NCBI RefSeq assembly: GCF_003234185.1
Contig: NZ_QKSM01000009.1
Span: 1-64,000, forward strand
Direction of reading: 5' to 3'
Length of the DNA stretch: 64,000 nt
Origin: Curtobacterium sp. MCSS17_008
Lineage (GTDB): Bacteria > Actinomycetota > Actinomycetes > Actinomycetales > Microbacteriaceae
Each line of letters begins with the position of its first letter. Positions within the stretch are counted from its first letter, which is position 1. The notes beneath the pieces are model-generated. The model saw nothing but the letters and a program-made list of their open reading frames with translations. It was not told the origin of the DNA and made no database searches. Positions 32,268 through 40,568 of the stretch are shown here, in pieces. The position numbers and the translations under genes were made by a program.

Positions 32268-34018
32268 GACCCACCAGCGGACTCACCTTCGGTGGGCGGT
32301 ACCAGCTCTCCTCCCGTGTCGCGATCGGCGGCATGGGTGAGGTGTGGCAGGCGACCGACCTCGTCATCGGCCGGACCGTCGCACTCAAGATCCTCAAGGA
32401 CGAGTACCTCGGAGACCCCGGCTTCCTCGAGCGCTTCCGGGCCGAGGCCCGGCACGCCGCGCTCGTCAACCACGAAGGCATCGCCAACGTGTTCGACTAC
32501 GGCGAGGAGGACGGCAGCGCCTACCTCGTGATGGAGCTCGTCCCCGGCGAGGCCCTGTCCACCATGATCGAGCGGGAGCACACGCTGCCCGTCGACAAGG
32601 TGCTCGACATCGTCGCCCAGACCGCGAACGCCCTGCAGGCGGCACACGCGGTCGGTCTCGTGCACCGTGACATCAAGCCCGGCAACCTGCTGATCACGCC
32701 CGACGGTCGGGTGAAGATCACCGACTTCGGCATCGCCCGCATCGCCGACCAGGTCCCGCTGACCGCGACCGGACAGGTCATGGGCACGGTCCAGTACCTG
32801 TCGCCGGAGCAGGCGAGCGGCCACCCCGCGTCGCCCTCGACCGACATCTACTCGCTCGGCATCGTGGCGTACGAGTGCCTGGCCGGCCGCCGCCCGTTCA
32901 CGGGCGAGTCGCAGGTCGCGATCGCGATGGCGCACATCAACGAGCAGCCGCCGCCGCTGCCGGGCGACGTGCCGGAGCCCGTCTCGGCGCTCGTCCTGTC
33001 CTGCATCGCGAAGAAGCCGGCCGACCGGCCGGCGACCGCCGCCAACCTCGCCCGTGCCGCCCAGGCCCTGCGTCGCGGCGACGTCGCCGCCGCGACCGTC
33101 GCCGTCCCGGCCGTGGGCGGTGCCGGCACCGTCGCGTTCAACCCGCCGCAGAACCGGGGTGACGACGCCGCGACCGCCCTCATCGGCACGCAGGCCGGTG
33201 CGGTGGCCGGTCCTCCTCCCGGGACGCCGCGCTCGCCCGACGGCCCGGAGGACGAGGAACCGAAGAAGAAGCGCGCCTGGATCTGGTGGCTCGTCGGCGT
33301 CCTCGCCGTGCTCCTGATCGGCGGCGTGATCGCCGCGTTCGCCCTCGGGGGCTCGGACGAGCCGGATCCGGCACCGACGTCGTCGAAGCCGGCACCGACA
33401 CGGTCGGCCCCGTCGTCCACGCCGACGCCGACGCCGACCGTCGCCCGTCTCTTCCTCAACAAGGGCGACTACGTCGGGCGGGCGACGGAGGACGTCCGTG
33501 CCGAGCTCCAGGGGCGCGGGTTCGAGGTGACGGTGCAGGACGGCAGCCCGGCGCCGTCGGCCGACCAGGCGAACACCGTCGCCGACCTCACCCCGACCGG
33601 CAGCGTCGTCGAGGGCACGCTCATCACGATCACGCAGTACACGACGCCGCCGACCACGAACAAGCCGAACACCCCGACCGCGGGCCCCGTGTCCGAATCC
33701 GGTCAGGTCACCTTCAGCTGGTCCGGTGCGACCTGCCCCGACGGGTACTCGGTGTCGAAGTACACCTGGACCGTCACCGGCGGCAAGGACGCCTCGGGCG
33801 CGACGTCGGGCGACACCAGCTCGACCGCCGTCACGATCCAGGCCGACGCCGCGAACGACGAGGTCTCCTTCTCGTACACGGTGACCTGCAGCAGCGAGTC
33901 CGGTGGCACGCTCGCCGCGTCGGAGTCGTCCGACGCAGCGAACGCGACGTGGGAGCCGGCGGACGACCCGACGCCGGAGGACACCTCGACCCCGAGCCCG
34001 ACGGGCCCGCAGGACTGA
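32264..34018 (+). CDS. pknA: PknA-type Ser/Thr kinase with extracellular PASTA-like and Ig-like parts
   Basis: 584 residues. The Hanks kinase domain (about 10-270) has the glycine loop VAIGGMGEVWQA, Lys42 (VALKIL), catalytic loop HRDIKPGN with Asp136, DFG Asp154 and the activation segment TATGQVMGTVQYLSPEQ. A membrane helix spans about 339-361. Outside, one PASTA-like repeat (AELQGRGFEVTVQDGSPAPS) and a beta-rich, Ig/fibronectin-like segment with two Cys (GATCPDGYSVSKYTWTVT; YTVTCSSESGG) follow. Mycobacterial PknA lacks such an ectodomain, so this version may bind wall material itself. It overlaps pbpA, and a strong hairpin separates it from pknB. Confidence 0.93.
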   Translation: MRPTSGLTFGGRYQLSSRVAIGGMGEVWQATDLVIGRTVALKILKDEYLGDPGFLERFRAEARHAALVNHEGIANVFDYGEEDGSAYLVMELVPGEALSTMIEREHTLPVDKVLDIVAQTANALQAAHAVGLVHRDIKPGNLLITPDGRVKITDFGIARIADQVPLTATGQVMGTVQYLSPEQASGHPASPSTDIYSLGIVAYECLAGRRPFTGESQVAIAMAHINEQPPPLPGDVPEPVSALVLSCIAKKPADRPATAANLARAAQALRRGDVAAATVAVPAVGGAGTVAFNPPQNRGDDAATALIGTQAGAVAGPPPGTPRSPDGPEDEEPKKKRAWIWWLVGVLAVLLIGGVIAAFALGGSDEPDPAPTSSKPAPTRSAPSSTPTPTPTVARLFLNKGDYVGRATEDVRAELQGRGFEVTVQDGSPAPSADQANTVADLTPTGSVVEGTLITITQYTTPPTTNKPNTPTAGPVSESGQVTFSWSGATCPDGYSVSKYTWTVTGGKDASGATSGDTSSTAVTIQADAANDEVSFSYTVTCSSESGGTLAASESSDAANATWEPADDPTPEDTSTPSPTGPQD

Positions 34019-34033
34019 CGAGCGACGCCACCC

Positions 34034-34085
34034 GAACGGGGGCTGCCGACACCGTTGTGTAACGGTTCGTCGGCAGCCCCCGTTC
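34034..34085 (+). terminator. Long hairpin between pknA and pknB
   Basis: A 17-base perfect outer stem (GAACGGGGGCTGCCGAC and its complement) contains an inner six-base stem (ACCGTT-GTGT-AACGGT) with a two-base bulge. It lies 15 bases after the pknA stop and 60 bases before the pknB start, so it may end or attenuate the operon before pknB. Confidence 0.75.
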
Positions 34086-34144
34086 CAGCGTTCGGGCAGG
34101 AAGTGCTGCCGTACACTGTCCCGGACGGACATTCGGAGGAGTAC

Positions 34145-35956
34145 GTGCCAGAAGGTGTGACCGCGGGGATCACGCTCCTCGCCAACCGCTACGAGATCGG
34201 TGACGTCATCGGTCGCGGCGGCATGGCGACGGTGCACGTGGGGACCGACACGCGTCTCGGCCGCAAGGTGGCGGTCAAGCTCCTCAAGCCGAGCCTGGCG
34301 AACGACCCGGCGTTCCGCATCCGCTTCCGGCAGGAGGCGCAGGCCGCCGCCCGCATGGCGCACCCGACGATCGTGCGCGTCTACGACGCGGGCGAGGAGA
34401 CCGTCACCGAGACCTCCGGCGCCGAGGTGCAGGTGCCCTACATCGTCATGGAGCACGTCGACGGCCGCGCGCTGTCGGACGTCCTCGAGGACGGGCCGCT
34501 CGCCCCGGACGAGGCCGTGCGCATCACCGAGGGGATCCTCACCGCCCTCGAGTACTCCCACCGAGCCGGTGTCGTGCACCGCGACATCAAGCCCGCCAAC
34601 GTGATGGTCACGCACAACGGCCAGGTGAAGGTCATGGACTTCGGCATCGCCCGGGCCATCACCGACACGTCCGCGACGGTGGCGCAGACCACCTCGATCC
34701 TCGGCACGGCGTCGTACTTCTCCCCGGAGCAGGCGCGGGGCGAGACCGTCGACGCCCGCACCGACCTCTACTCCACCGGTGTGGTGCTCTTCGAGCTCCT
34801 GACCGGTCGTCCGCCCTTCACCGGTGACTCGCCGGTGGCGGTGGCCTACCAGCACGTCAGCGAGCAGCCCGTCGCACCGTCGACCATCGCGCCGGACGTG
34901 TCGCCGGCCCTCGACGCCGTGACGCTGCACGCCCTGGTGAAGGACCGCACACGTCGGTTCCAGAACGCGGCGGAGTTCCGGACCGACCTGCAGCAGGCCG
35001 CGGCCGGCCGGGTCCCGGTGTCCACGCGGACCCTGCAGCAGAACGCCGCGCACGACGCGTCGACGATGCTCTTCGGCGTCAACCCGCGAACGACCTCGAA
35101 CCCCGCGGTCGCCTTCCGCGAGCTCGACGACGACACAGCCGAGCACCGCCCCCAGCGCACGCAGAACCGGCCGCCGGTCGCGTGGATCTGGCTCGGCATC
35201 ATCCTGACCGCCGCCGTGATCGCCGCCGTGGTGTTCTTCGTCGCGAACCTGCAGCCCGGCAAGGCCCCGGTGTCGTCGTCGGTCTCGGTGCCGAACGTCG
35301 TCGGCGCCACCTGGCCCTCGGCACGCACCGAGCTCCGCGAACGCGACCTGGAGCCCGTCGAGGTCGGTGAGAACTCCGACGACGTCGCCAAGGACACGGT
35401 CATCCGCACGGAACCGGGCTCGGGCACCAACGTCGCCCGCCGCCAGAGCATCCGTGTCGTGGTGTCCCTCGGCCCGGAACAGGTGGCGGTGCCGGACGTC
35501 GCGAACCAGAAGCAGGACGCCGCGCAGCAGGCCCTCGAGGACGCCGGGTTCGAGGTCGGGGCGATCAACTCCGACTACTCGCCCGACGTGCCGGAGGGCA
35601 CGGTGATGAGCAGCGACCCCGAGTCGAGCACGCAGCTCGAGAAGGGCGCCGTCGTCAACCTGACGGTCTCGAACGGCAAGGTGAAGATGCCGAACGTGAC
35701 GCAGCAGCCCATCTCGGCCGCGAACTCCACGCTCGCGAACCTCGGGCTCACCGTGGTGGCGTCGCCGACGGACACCTGCGCGGGCAGCACCGTCGTCCAG
35801 CAGAGCGCGCCCGAGGGCGACATCGCCCAGGGGAGCAGCGTCACGCTGACCTACTGCGCCGCGTCGGCCCAGCAGCCGTCGCAGGCTCCGTCCGCACCCA
35901 GGCAGGGCGACGACGAGAGCGACGGCGGCGACGACGGCCGCGGCGACGGCCAGTAG
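34145..35956 (+). CDS. pknB: PknB: PASTA-domain Ser/Thr kinase
   Basis: 603 residues. The GTG at 34145 was chosen because GGAGGA stands five bases upstream; a GTG at 34157 is too far. The kinase domain (about 15-285) has IGRGGMATVHVG, Lys45 (VAVKLL), HRDIKPAN with Asp147, DFG Asp165 and the activation loop TTSILGTASYFSPEQARGE. One membrane helix lies at about 346-368, followed by three PASTA repeats (from VPNVVGATWPSARTEL, VPDVANQKQDAAQQAL and MPNVTQQPISAANSTL) that bind peptidoglycan fragments or lipid II, and an acidic Gly/Asp tail. It controls wall growth and division. Confidence 0.96.
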   Translation: MPEGVTAGITLLANRYEIGDVIGRGGMATVHVGTDTRLGRKVAVKLLKPSLANDPAFRIRFRQEAQAAARMAHPTIVRVYDAGEETVTETSGAEVQVPYIVMEHVDGRALSDVLEDGPLAPDEAVRITEGILTALEYSHRAGVVHRDIKPANVMVTHNGQVKVMDFGIARAITDTSATVAQTTSILGTASYFSPEQARGETVDARTDLYSTGVVLFELLTGRPPFTGDSPVAVAYQHVSEQPVAPSTIAPDVSPALDAVTLHALVKDRTRRFQNAAEFRTDLQQAAAGRVPVSTRTLQQNAAHDASTMLFGVNPRTTSNPAVAFRELDDDTAEHRPQRTQNRPPVAWIWLGIILTAAVIAAVVFFVANLQPGKAPVSSSVSVPNVVGATWPSARTELRERDLEPVEVGENSDDVAKDTVIRTEPGSGTNVARRQSIRVVVSLGPEQVAVPDVANQKQDAAQQALEDAGFEVGAINSDYSPDVPEGTVMSSDPESSTQLEKGAVVNLTVSNGKVKMPNVTQQPISAANSTLANLGLTVVASPTDTCAGSTVVQQSAPEGDIAQGSSVTLTYCAASAQQPSQAPSAPRQGDDESDGGDDGRGDGQ

Positions 35957-36023
35957 CCCCGCGCGGCACCGGGCGCGGCGACGGCAGGAGCACCTGCGCG
36001 CCGTCGGGCTCGGCCGCCGATCC

Positions 36024-36146
36024 TGCAGGTCACGCCAGCGGGCGGACCTGCTCCTGCGGGCGGCTGCGTGTCACACCGGCGGGCGGACCCGCTCCTTCGG
36101 GTGGCTGCGGGTCACGCCGGCGGAGGGACCCGCTCCTCCGGGCGGC
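36024..36146. repeat. Three tandem 41-base repeats
   Basis: Three head-to-tail copies of a 41-base unit: 36024-36064, 36065-36105 and 36106-36146, each starting TGCNNGTCAC and containing GGACCYGCTCC. A fourth partial copy starts at 36147 and its TGCGGGTCA contains the stop codon of trpG/pabA. The copies differ at a few positions. No gene is seen; arms GACCCGC/GCGGGTC allow weak hairpins. Confidence 0.85.
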
Positions 36147-36152
36147 TGCGGG

Positions 36153-36797
36153 TCAGGCCCGGTGCGCCGCGATGAGCGGGTTCAGCGCTGCGGCACGGTC
36201 CGCCGCACCGCCCAGCCCGGTCGTCTCGAGCCAGTTGCCCACCATCCGGTACCCGCCCTCGGTCAGGACGGACTCGGGGTGGAACTGCACGCCGTACACC
36301 GGGTGGTCCTTGTGCTCGACGCCCATGATCACGCCTCCGCCGGTCCGAGCCGTCACGGTGAGCTCGTCGGGCACGGTACCGTCGACGATCGCGAGCGAGT
36401 GGTACCGCGTCGCGGTGAAGGGGTGCGGGACACCCGTGAAGAGTGCACTGTCGTCGTGGTCGACCTGCGAGGTCTTGCCGTGCATGAGCTCTTCGGCGTG
36501 CGTCACAGTGGCTCCGAGCGCCTCGGCGATCGCCTGGTGACCGAGGCACACTCCGAGCAGCGGCTTCTCCGCCTGGATCGCGGCTCGCACGGTCGGGATC
36601 GAGACGCCGGCGTCCGCCGGGGTGCCGGGACCCGGCGAGAGGAGCACACCGTCGTAGTCGGCGATGCGCTCGGCGATCTCGGCCTCCGGGAAGGCATCGT
36701 TGCGGACGACGTCCGTCTCCGCCCCGAGCTGCTGCACGTAGCCGTTGAGGGTGTAGACGAAGCTGTCGTAGTTGTCGACGACGAGGATCTTGGTCAT
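36153..36797 (-). CDS. pabA: Anthranilate/aminodeoxychorismate synthase glutaminase
   Basis: 214 residues of the class I glutamine amidotransferase family. MTKILVVDNYDSFVYTLNGY is the typical start; the triad is Cys in LLGVCLGHQAIAEALGA (about 83) and His/Glu in VYGVQFHPESVLTEGG (about 173-175). It supplies ammonia from glutamine to a chorismate-using partner, TrpE or PabB, neither of which is in the window. The gene occupies the position of trpG next to pknB in mycobacteria; which pathway it serves, or both, cannot be decided here. Confidence 0.9.
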   Translation of the reverse strand: MTKILVVDNYDSFVYTLNGYVQQLGAETDVVRNDAFPEAEIAERIADYDGVLLSPGPGTPADAGVSIPTVRAAIQAEKPLLGVCLGHQAIAEALGATVTHAEELMHGKTSQVDHDDSALFTGVPHPFTATRYHSLAIVDGTVPDELTVTARTGGGVIMGVEHKDHPVYGVQFHPESVLTEGGYRMVGNWLETTGLGGAADRAAALNPLIAAHRA

Positions 36798-36879
36798 GGT
36801 CGGATCACCGTACTCGTGGGGGATGTGCGCGGGCTCCTGGGGGTCTTCCCACACACGCGGTCACGGTAGGATACCGGCC

Positions 36880-37134
36880 ATGGCCAAGGACAAGGACCGC
36901 ACCAAGCCCGCCCGGAGGACCCGAGCCGACTCGGTCGACACGGCGGGTGACCAGCCCAACGCCGTGTGGTTCAAGCCGGTCATGTTCGGCTTCATGCTCG
37001 TCGGCCTCGCCTGGGTCATCGTCTTCTACATCTCGAACACGACGCTGCCCGTTCCGTCGCTCGGTTCCTGGAACATCCTCATCGGCTTCGGCATCATGTT
37101 CATCGGCTTCCTCATGACCACGCGGTGGCGCTGA
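36880..37134 (+). CDS. crgA: CrgA cell division inhibitor / septation protein
   Basis: 84 residues. A basic cytoplasmic N-terminus (MAKDKDRTKPARRTRADSVD) is followed by two membrane helices, about 30-52 (WFKPVMFGFMLVGLAWVIVF) and 63-83 (LGSWNILIGFGIMFIGFLMT), joined by the conserved NTTLPVPSLG-like outer loop, and ends TTRWR. CrgA coordinates growth and septation with FtsZ, FtsI and Wag31 in actinobacteria. It is divergent from pabA and ends in a strong terminator before the DnaA-box cluster. Confidence 0.94.
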   Translation: MAKDKDRTKPARRTRADSVDTAGDQPNAVWFKPVMFGFMLVGLAWVIVFYISNTTLPVPSLGSWNILIGFGIMFIGFLMTTRWR

Positions 37135-37152
37135 CCTCCGGCCGCACGCGCT

Positions 37153-37188
37153 CGACGCCCGTCGTACCCATCGGTACGGCGGGCGTCG
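37153..37188 (+). terminator. Terminator after crgA
   Basis: A 16-base stem with one G-T pair (CGACGCCCGTCGTACC on the left) and loop CATC, followed by TCGTTCCCCCC. It starts 18 bases after the crgA stop. Confidence 0.8.
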
Positions 37189-37224
37189 TCGTTCCCCCCT
37201 GGCTCTGCTCTGCAAAATGCCGCT

Positions 37225-37428
37225 TTCTCCACACCCCTCCGCGATGTCAGGCAGCACCGTCCACACGTTCACCCTCGTTGTCCACAGTTCTCCACAGTCT
37301 CCACATCACCCTCCACACCTTCGCCCCCGACTTATCCACAACTCAATCCACACTGGGGATAATCACACTGGTGTAACTCACCGCTTTCTCCACAGGTGTG
37401 GACAACTGGGCCGCCGGGGTGTGGACAA
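37225..37428. other. DnaA-box cluster distant from oriC
   Basis: Within about 200 bases of the crgA/rhomboid intergenic region there are five consensus-like DnaA boxes: TTGTCCACA at 37278, TTATCCACA at 37332 and TGTGGACAA at 37397 and 37420, with TTCTCCACA (one mismatch) at 37225, 37288 and 37386 and weaker CTCCACA forms between them. Boxes occur in both orientations, with a relatively AT-rich GGGGATAATCACACTGG between. No gene is present. It could titrate DnaA (datA-like), reactivate it, or be an accessory part of the origin. Confidence 0.8.
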
Positions 37429-37434
37429 CGCAGA

Positions 37435-37468
37435 ACGCCCCGTCGCACCGGGTGGTGCGACGGGGCGT
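37435..37468 (-). terminator. Terminator after the rhomboid gene
   Basis: A 15-base stem (ACGCCCCGTCGCACC) with loop GGGT, 22 bases after the rhomboid stop on the minus strand. It also bounds the DnaA-box cluster on its right. Confidence 0.8.
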
Positions 37469-37489
37469 AGTGGTCCAGCGGGACGGGGA

Positions 37490-38356
37490 TCACCCGATGG
37501 CGTACCCGCCGATGCTGATGTAGGCGGCACCGATCCCGGCGACGAGCAGGACCGCCTCGGCCACGAGCAGGCCGATCTGCAAACGGCGCTGCCGCACGTT
37601 GCGGGTCTTCGAGAAGACGAAGCCGGTGACGAACCCGAGCACGATGCCACCGACGTGCGCCTGCCATGAGATGTTCGTCCCGGGCAGGAACCCGACGATC
37701 AGGTTCAGGCCCATGATCACCAGCAGCTGCACGGCGTTGTATCCGAGGCTCCGCTGGATCACGAAGAACGCCGCGAACAGACCGAAGATCGCACCGGAGG
37801 CACCGACGACCGGTGTTCCCGGAGTGAGCAACGACACCGCGAGGTCACCGCCGAGACCCGCCAGGAAGTACAGCGCCACGAAGCGCCACGTCCCGAGCAG
37901 GTTCTCGAGGATGCGTCCGAACAGGAACACCGCGAGCATGTTGAAGCCGATGTGGAAGATCGACGAGTGCACGAACAGCCCCGTGACGAGGCGCCACGGT
38001 TGCGTGCCGACCAGCGGTGTCCAGTAGCTCAACCACGAGTTGACGATCCCGCCCGACAGCACGTTGAGCAGCCAGATGACGACCGACACGGCGATGATCA
38101 CCGTCGTCGCCTTCTGGTCGAGCATCGCGAACCGCCGCCTGGCCACGGTCAACCCGCTCGGCGCGCCGGAGGCACGACGGTTGGCCTGGAACTGCGCACG
38201 CTGTTCACGCACGCACTCCGGGCAGTGCACGCCGACCGCGGCCGGCGTCTGGCACTCGGTGCAGATCGTCCGCCCGCACCGCTGGCAGAGGATGAAGCTC
38301 TGCCGGTCGGGGTGCCGGTAACAGAAGTTCTCCCGCCCCGAAGGCTGGTCGGTCAC
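37490..38356 (-). CDS. Rhomboid-family intramembrane protease with N-terminal zinc finger
   Basis: 288 residues from GTG. The N-terminal 50 residues carry a Cys/His cluster (FCYRHPDRQSFILCQRCGRT, ICTEC, HCPECVREQ), a B-box-like zinc finger. Six or seven membrane helices follow from about 80; the catalytic Ser lies in VVGASGAIFGLFA and the His in ISWQAHVGGIVLG, and HIGFNMLAVFLFG is the conserved helix-2 segment. It cleaves membrane proteins within the bilayer; the substrate is unknown. It is preceded by a cyclophilin gene five bases away on the same strand. Confidence 0.92.
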   Translation of the reverse strand: MTDQPSGRENFCYRHPDRQSFILCQRCGRTICTECQTPAAVGVHCPECVREQRAQFQANRRASGAPSGLTVARRRFAMLDQKATTVIIAVSVVIWLLNVLSGGIVNSWLSYWTPLVGTQPWRLVTGLFVHSSIFHIGFNMLAVFLFGRILENLLGTWRFVALYFLAGLGGDLAVSLLTPGTPVVGASGAIFGLFAAFFVIQRSLGYNAVQLLVIMGLNLIVGFLPGTNISWQAHVGGIVLGFVTGFVFSKTRNVRQRRLQIGLLVAEAVLLVAGIGAAYISIGGYAIG

Positions 38357-38361
38357 CGGGT

Positions 38362-38901
38362 TCAGACGTCCTCGACGTCGATGCTCTCGATCACGACGTC
38401 GTCGAGGGGCTTGTCGCGACCGTCGGTCGGGACGGCCTCGATGGCGTCGACGACCGCGCGGGACTCGTCGTCCGCGACCTCACCGAAGATGGTGTGCTTG
38501 CCCTGCAGCCAGGGGGTCGCCACCGTGGTGATGAAGAACTGCGAACCGTTGGTGCCACGGCCGCCCTGGATGCCGGCGTTCGCCATGGCGAGGATGTACG
38601 GGTTCTGGAAGGTGAGCTCCGGGTGGATCTCGTCGTCGAAGCGGTAGCCGGGACCGCCGATGCCCTGGCCCAGAGGGTCGCCGCCCTGGATCATGAAGTC
38701 CTTGATGATGCGGTGGAAGACGACACCGTCGTAGAGCTTGTCGGTCGAGACCTTGCCCGTGCCGGGGTGGGTCCACTCCTGCTTGCCGGTCGCGAGGTCG
38801 ACGAAGTTCTTGACGGTCTTCGGGGCGTGGTTGCCGAACAGGTTGACGCGGACGTCGCCCTTGTTCGTGTGGATCGTTGCGACAGCGGTGTGCAGAGACA
38901 T
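38362..38901 (-). CDS. ppiA: Cyclophilin-type peptidyl-prolyl isomerase
   Basis: 179 residues. [20 protein letters not shown] is followed by the cyclophilin core: [19 protein letters not shown] with the catalytic Arg, [34 protein letters not shown] and [14 protein letters not shown]. It is cytoplasmic (no signal peptide). It catalyses cis-trans isomerisation of proline bonds. This location near crgA and the kinases is conserved in mycobacteria (ppiA). The gene ends five bases before the rhomboid start. Confidence 0.94.
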   Translation of the reverse strand: MSLHTAVATIHTNKGDVRVNLFGNHAPKTVKNFVDLATGKQEWTHPGTGKVSTDKLYDGVVFHRIIKDFMIQGGDPLGQGIGGPGYRFDDEIHPELTFQNPYILAMANAGIQGGRGTNGSQFFITTVATPWLQGKHTIFGEVADDESRAVVDAIEAVPTDGRDKPLDDVVIESIDVEDV

Positions 38902-39017
38902 GTACCGATTCTCGCATGCACTCCTGACGGTGACACGGATCCCACAGCCGAGGTTCCGTGACCTGTCAGGGTGCTCGGTGGCAGGATGGGGTCACGCCGA
39001 TCCGATGGAGGTACCAG

Positions 39018-39593
39018 ATGACGACGATCGAGATCCCGCGCAAGCGTCGGAAGCAGATCAAGAAGCTCAAGGGCAAGACCGCCTCGCTCCTCGGCGAGCA
39101 GCGCAAGGTCCTCGAGCACGCGAACGCGATCCTCGCCGAGGCCCGCTCGCACGCTGCCGACGCGGCCCGCAAGGACATCGCCCCCCGCGTGCAGAACGCG
39201 ATCGACAACGGGATCCGCCCCGCGGTCGCCACGGGCGTGCACGCAGCGACGTCCGCCGCACAGAGCGCTTCGCACCGCTTCCAGACCGAGGTCGTCCCCG
39301 GTCTCGTCGCGACCGCCGGCTCGGTGCTGAGCGTGAAGGACCTGGCGAAGGACCCGCGCGTCAAGAAGATCGTGCAGGACGCCCAGAAGAAGGGCTCGAA
39401 GGCGAAGAAGGCTGCGGCGAAGGTCACGCCGGGCCAGCAGAAGAAGGGGCTCGGCTTCGGCGGGGTCGCCCTCATCGTCGTCGGCGTGGTCGCCGTCGCC
39501 GGTGCTGCGTACGCCGCGTACCAGACGCTCCGCGCCGACGACGACCTCTGGGTCGCCGACGACGCCGACACGGCGGAGAAGCCCGCCGCCTGA
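39018..39593 (+). CDS. Lys-rich membrane-associated protein of unknown function
   Basis: 191 residues from ATG after GGAGG. MTTIEIPRKRRKQIKKLKGK is strongly basic, then a helical region with repeated Ala (ANAILAEARSHAADAAR; AATSAAQSASHRF) and a Lys-rich linker (VKKIVQDAQKKGSKAKKAAA). A C-terminal membrane helix (FGGVALIVVGVVAVAGAAYA) ends with an acidic tail DDDLWVADDADTAEKPAA. It is probably a tail-anchored helical protein; the basic parts could touch DNA or phospholipid. I do not know a functional family. A strong terminator follows. Confidence 0.75.
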   Translation: MTTIEIPRKRRKQIKKLKGKTASLLGEQRKVLEHANAILAEARSHAADAARKDIAPRVQNAIDNGIRPAVATGVHAATSAAQSASHRFQTEVVPGLVATAGSVLSVKDLAKDPRVKKIVQDAQKKGSKAKKAAAKVTPGQQKKGLGFGGVALIVVGVVAVAGAAYAAYQTLRADDDLWVADDADTAEKPAA

Positions 39594-39611
39594 CCTCCCC
39601 GGTTCGTACGG

Positions 39612-39638
39612 AGGGCCCCGGCGTCACGCCGGGGCCCT
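39612..39638 (+). terminator. Terminator with 12-base stem
   Basis: AGGGCCCCGGCG, loop TCA, and its complement, followed by TTCGTCGT; 18 bases after the preceding stop. The 270 bases from here to tRNA-Ala contain no believable gene. Confidence 0.8.
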
Positions 39639-39910
39639 TCGTCGTCCCCGGCGCTGACGCCGCAGGCCAGCGACGGTGTCCGGCGACGCGCCGCTCCCGT
39701 CCACCGAGGTCTCACGAGCAGCCGTCCAAGACGCCGAGGTGCCTTGTTCTCGAAACCTCGACACCGAAGCCGCCCGACGCGCGGAGAGCGACACGAGACC
39801 TCCGCGCCGGGGCCGACGCTCGCGGAGCGGCGCGCCGAAGGCGCAGACCAGCACGACGACCGAACGCGGCGGAGCGAGGAACGAGCGAAGCAGCGCTCGC
39901 CCTGAGGGAG

Positions 39911-39983
39911 TGGAGCCTAGGAGAATCGAACTCCTGACATCCTGCTTGCAAAGCAGGCGCTCTACCAACTGAGCTAAGGCCCC
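39911..39983 (-). tRNA. tRNA-Ala (TGC)
   Basis: 73 bases without encoded CCA. The acceptor GGGGCCT pairs with AGGCTCC (one G-T), the D arm is GCTC-AGTTGGTA-GAGC, the anticodon stem-loop CCTGC-TTTGCAA-GCAGG has anticodon TGC, and the T arm is AGGAG-TTCGATT-CTCCT. It lies just downstream of tRNA-Ile on the same strand, as after gyrA in mycobacteria. Confidence 0.97.
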
Positions 39984-40015
39984 GAGGGGTCCAACGTACC
40001 GGACCCGGGAGGAGA

Positions 40016-40092
40016 TGGTGGGGCTACAAGGACTTGAACCTTGGACCTCTTCGTTATCAGCGAAGCGCTCTAACCGCCTGAGCTATAGCCCC
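40016..40092 (-). tRNA. tRNA-Ile (GAT)
   Basis: 77 bases with encoded CCA. The acceptor GGGGCTA pairs with TAGCCCC, the anticodon stem-loop is CTTCG-CTGATAA-CGAAG with anticodon GAT, and the T arm is CAAGG-TTCAAGT-CCTTG. It follows the gyrA/DUF3566 operon and precedes tRNA-Ala by 32 bases. Confidence 0.97.
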
Positions 40093-40168
40093 TCAGACCA
40101 GATGAAAGCCTACCGTACCGACGTCGGAGAACGAAATCGAGCGGCGGCTACCGTCCAGCCCGGGTGTG

Positions 40169-40568
40169 TCAGTTGTTCGTGAAACCCACGAGCAAGCCGC
40201 CCGTGATCCGGACACTGAGGTTGTAGAGCACGCTCACGATCGCGCCGAGCACGGTGCCGACGACGACGTTGAGGATGCCGACCACGACGGAGAACCCGAG
40301 GACCTGGCCGAGGGAGAACTGATCCATGATCGAGTAGCCGTTCTGCCCGGTGACGTCCTTGAGCAGGGCGTCGATCTGGGTGAAGACGCCGGTCTGGTTG
40401 AGGATGATCCACACCAGGGCCGTGGCCACCACGATCACGATCGAACCGGCCAGGGCGATGAGGAAGCTCAGCTTCACCATCGACCAGAAGTCGAGGTACA
40501 CCAGACGCAGGCGTACCTGCCGGGTGCCGACGGGCCGTTTCGCCTTCTTCTGGAGCTTCTCGGCGACA

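Noticed and set aside
39676..39910. Short frame upstream of tRNA-Ala (MSGDAPLPSTEVSRAAVQD)
   Set aside because: It runs into the tRNA gene and has no ribosome site or helix pattern; regarded as non-coding.
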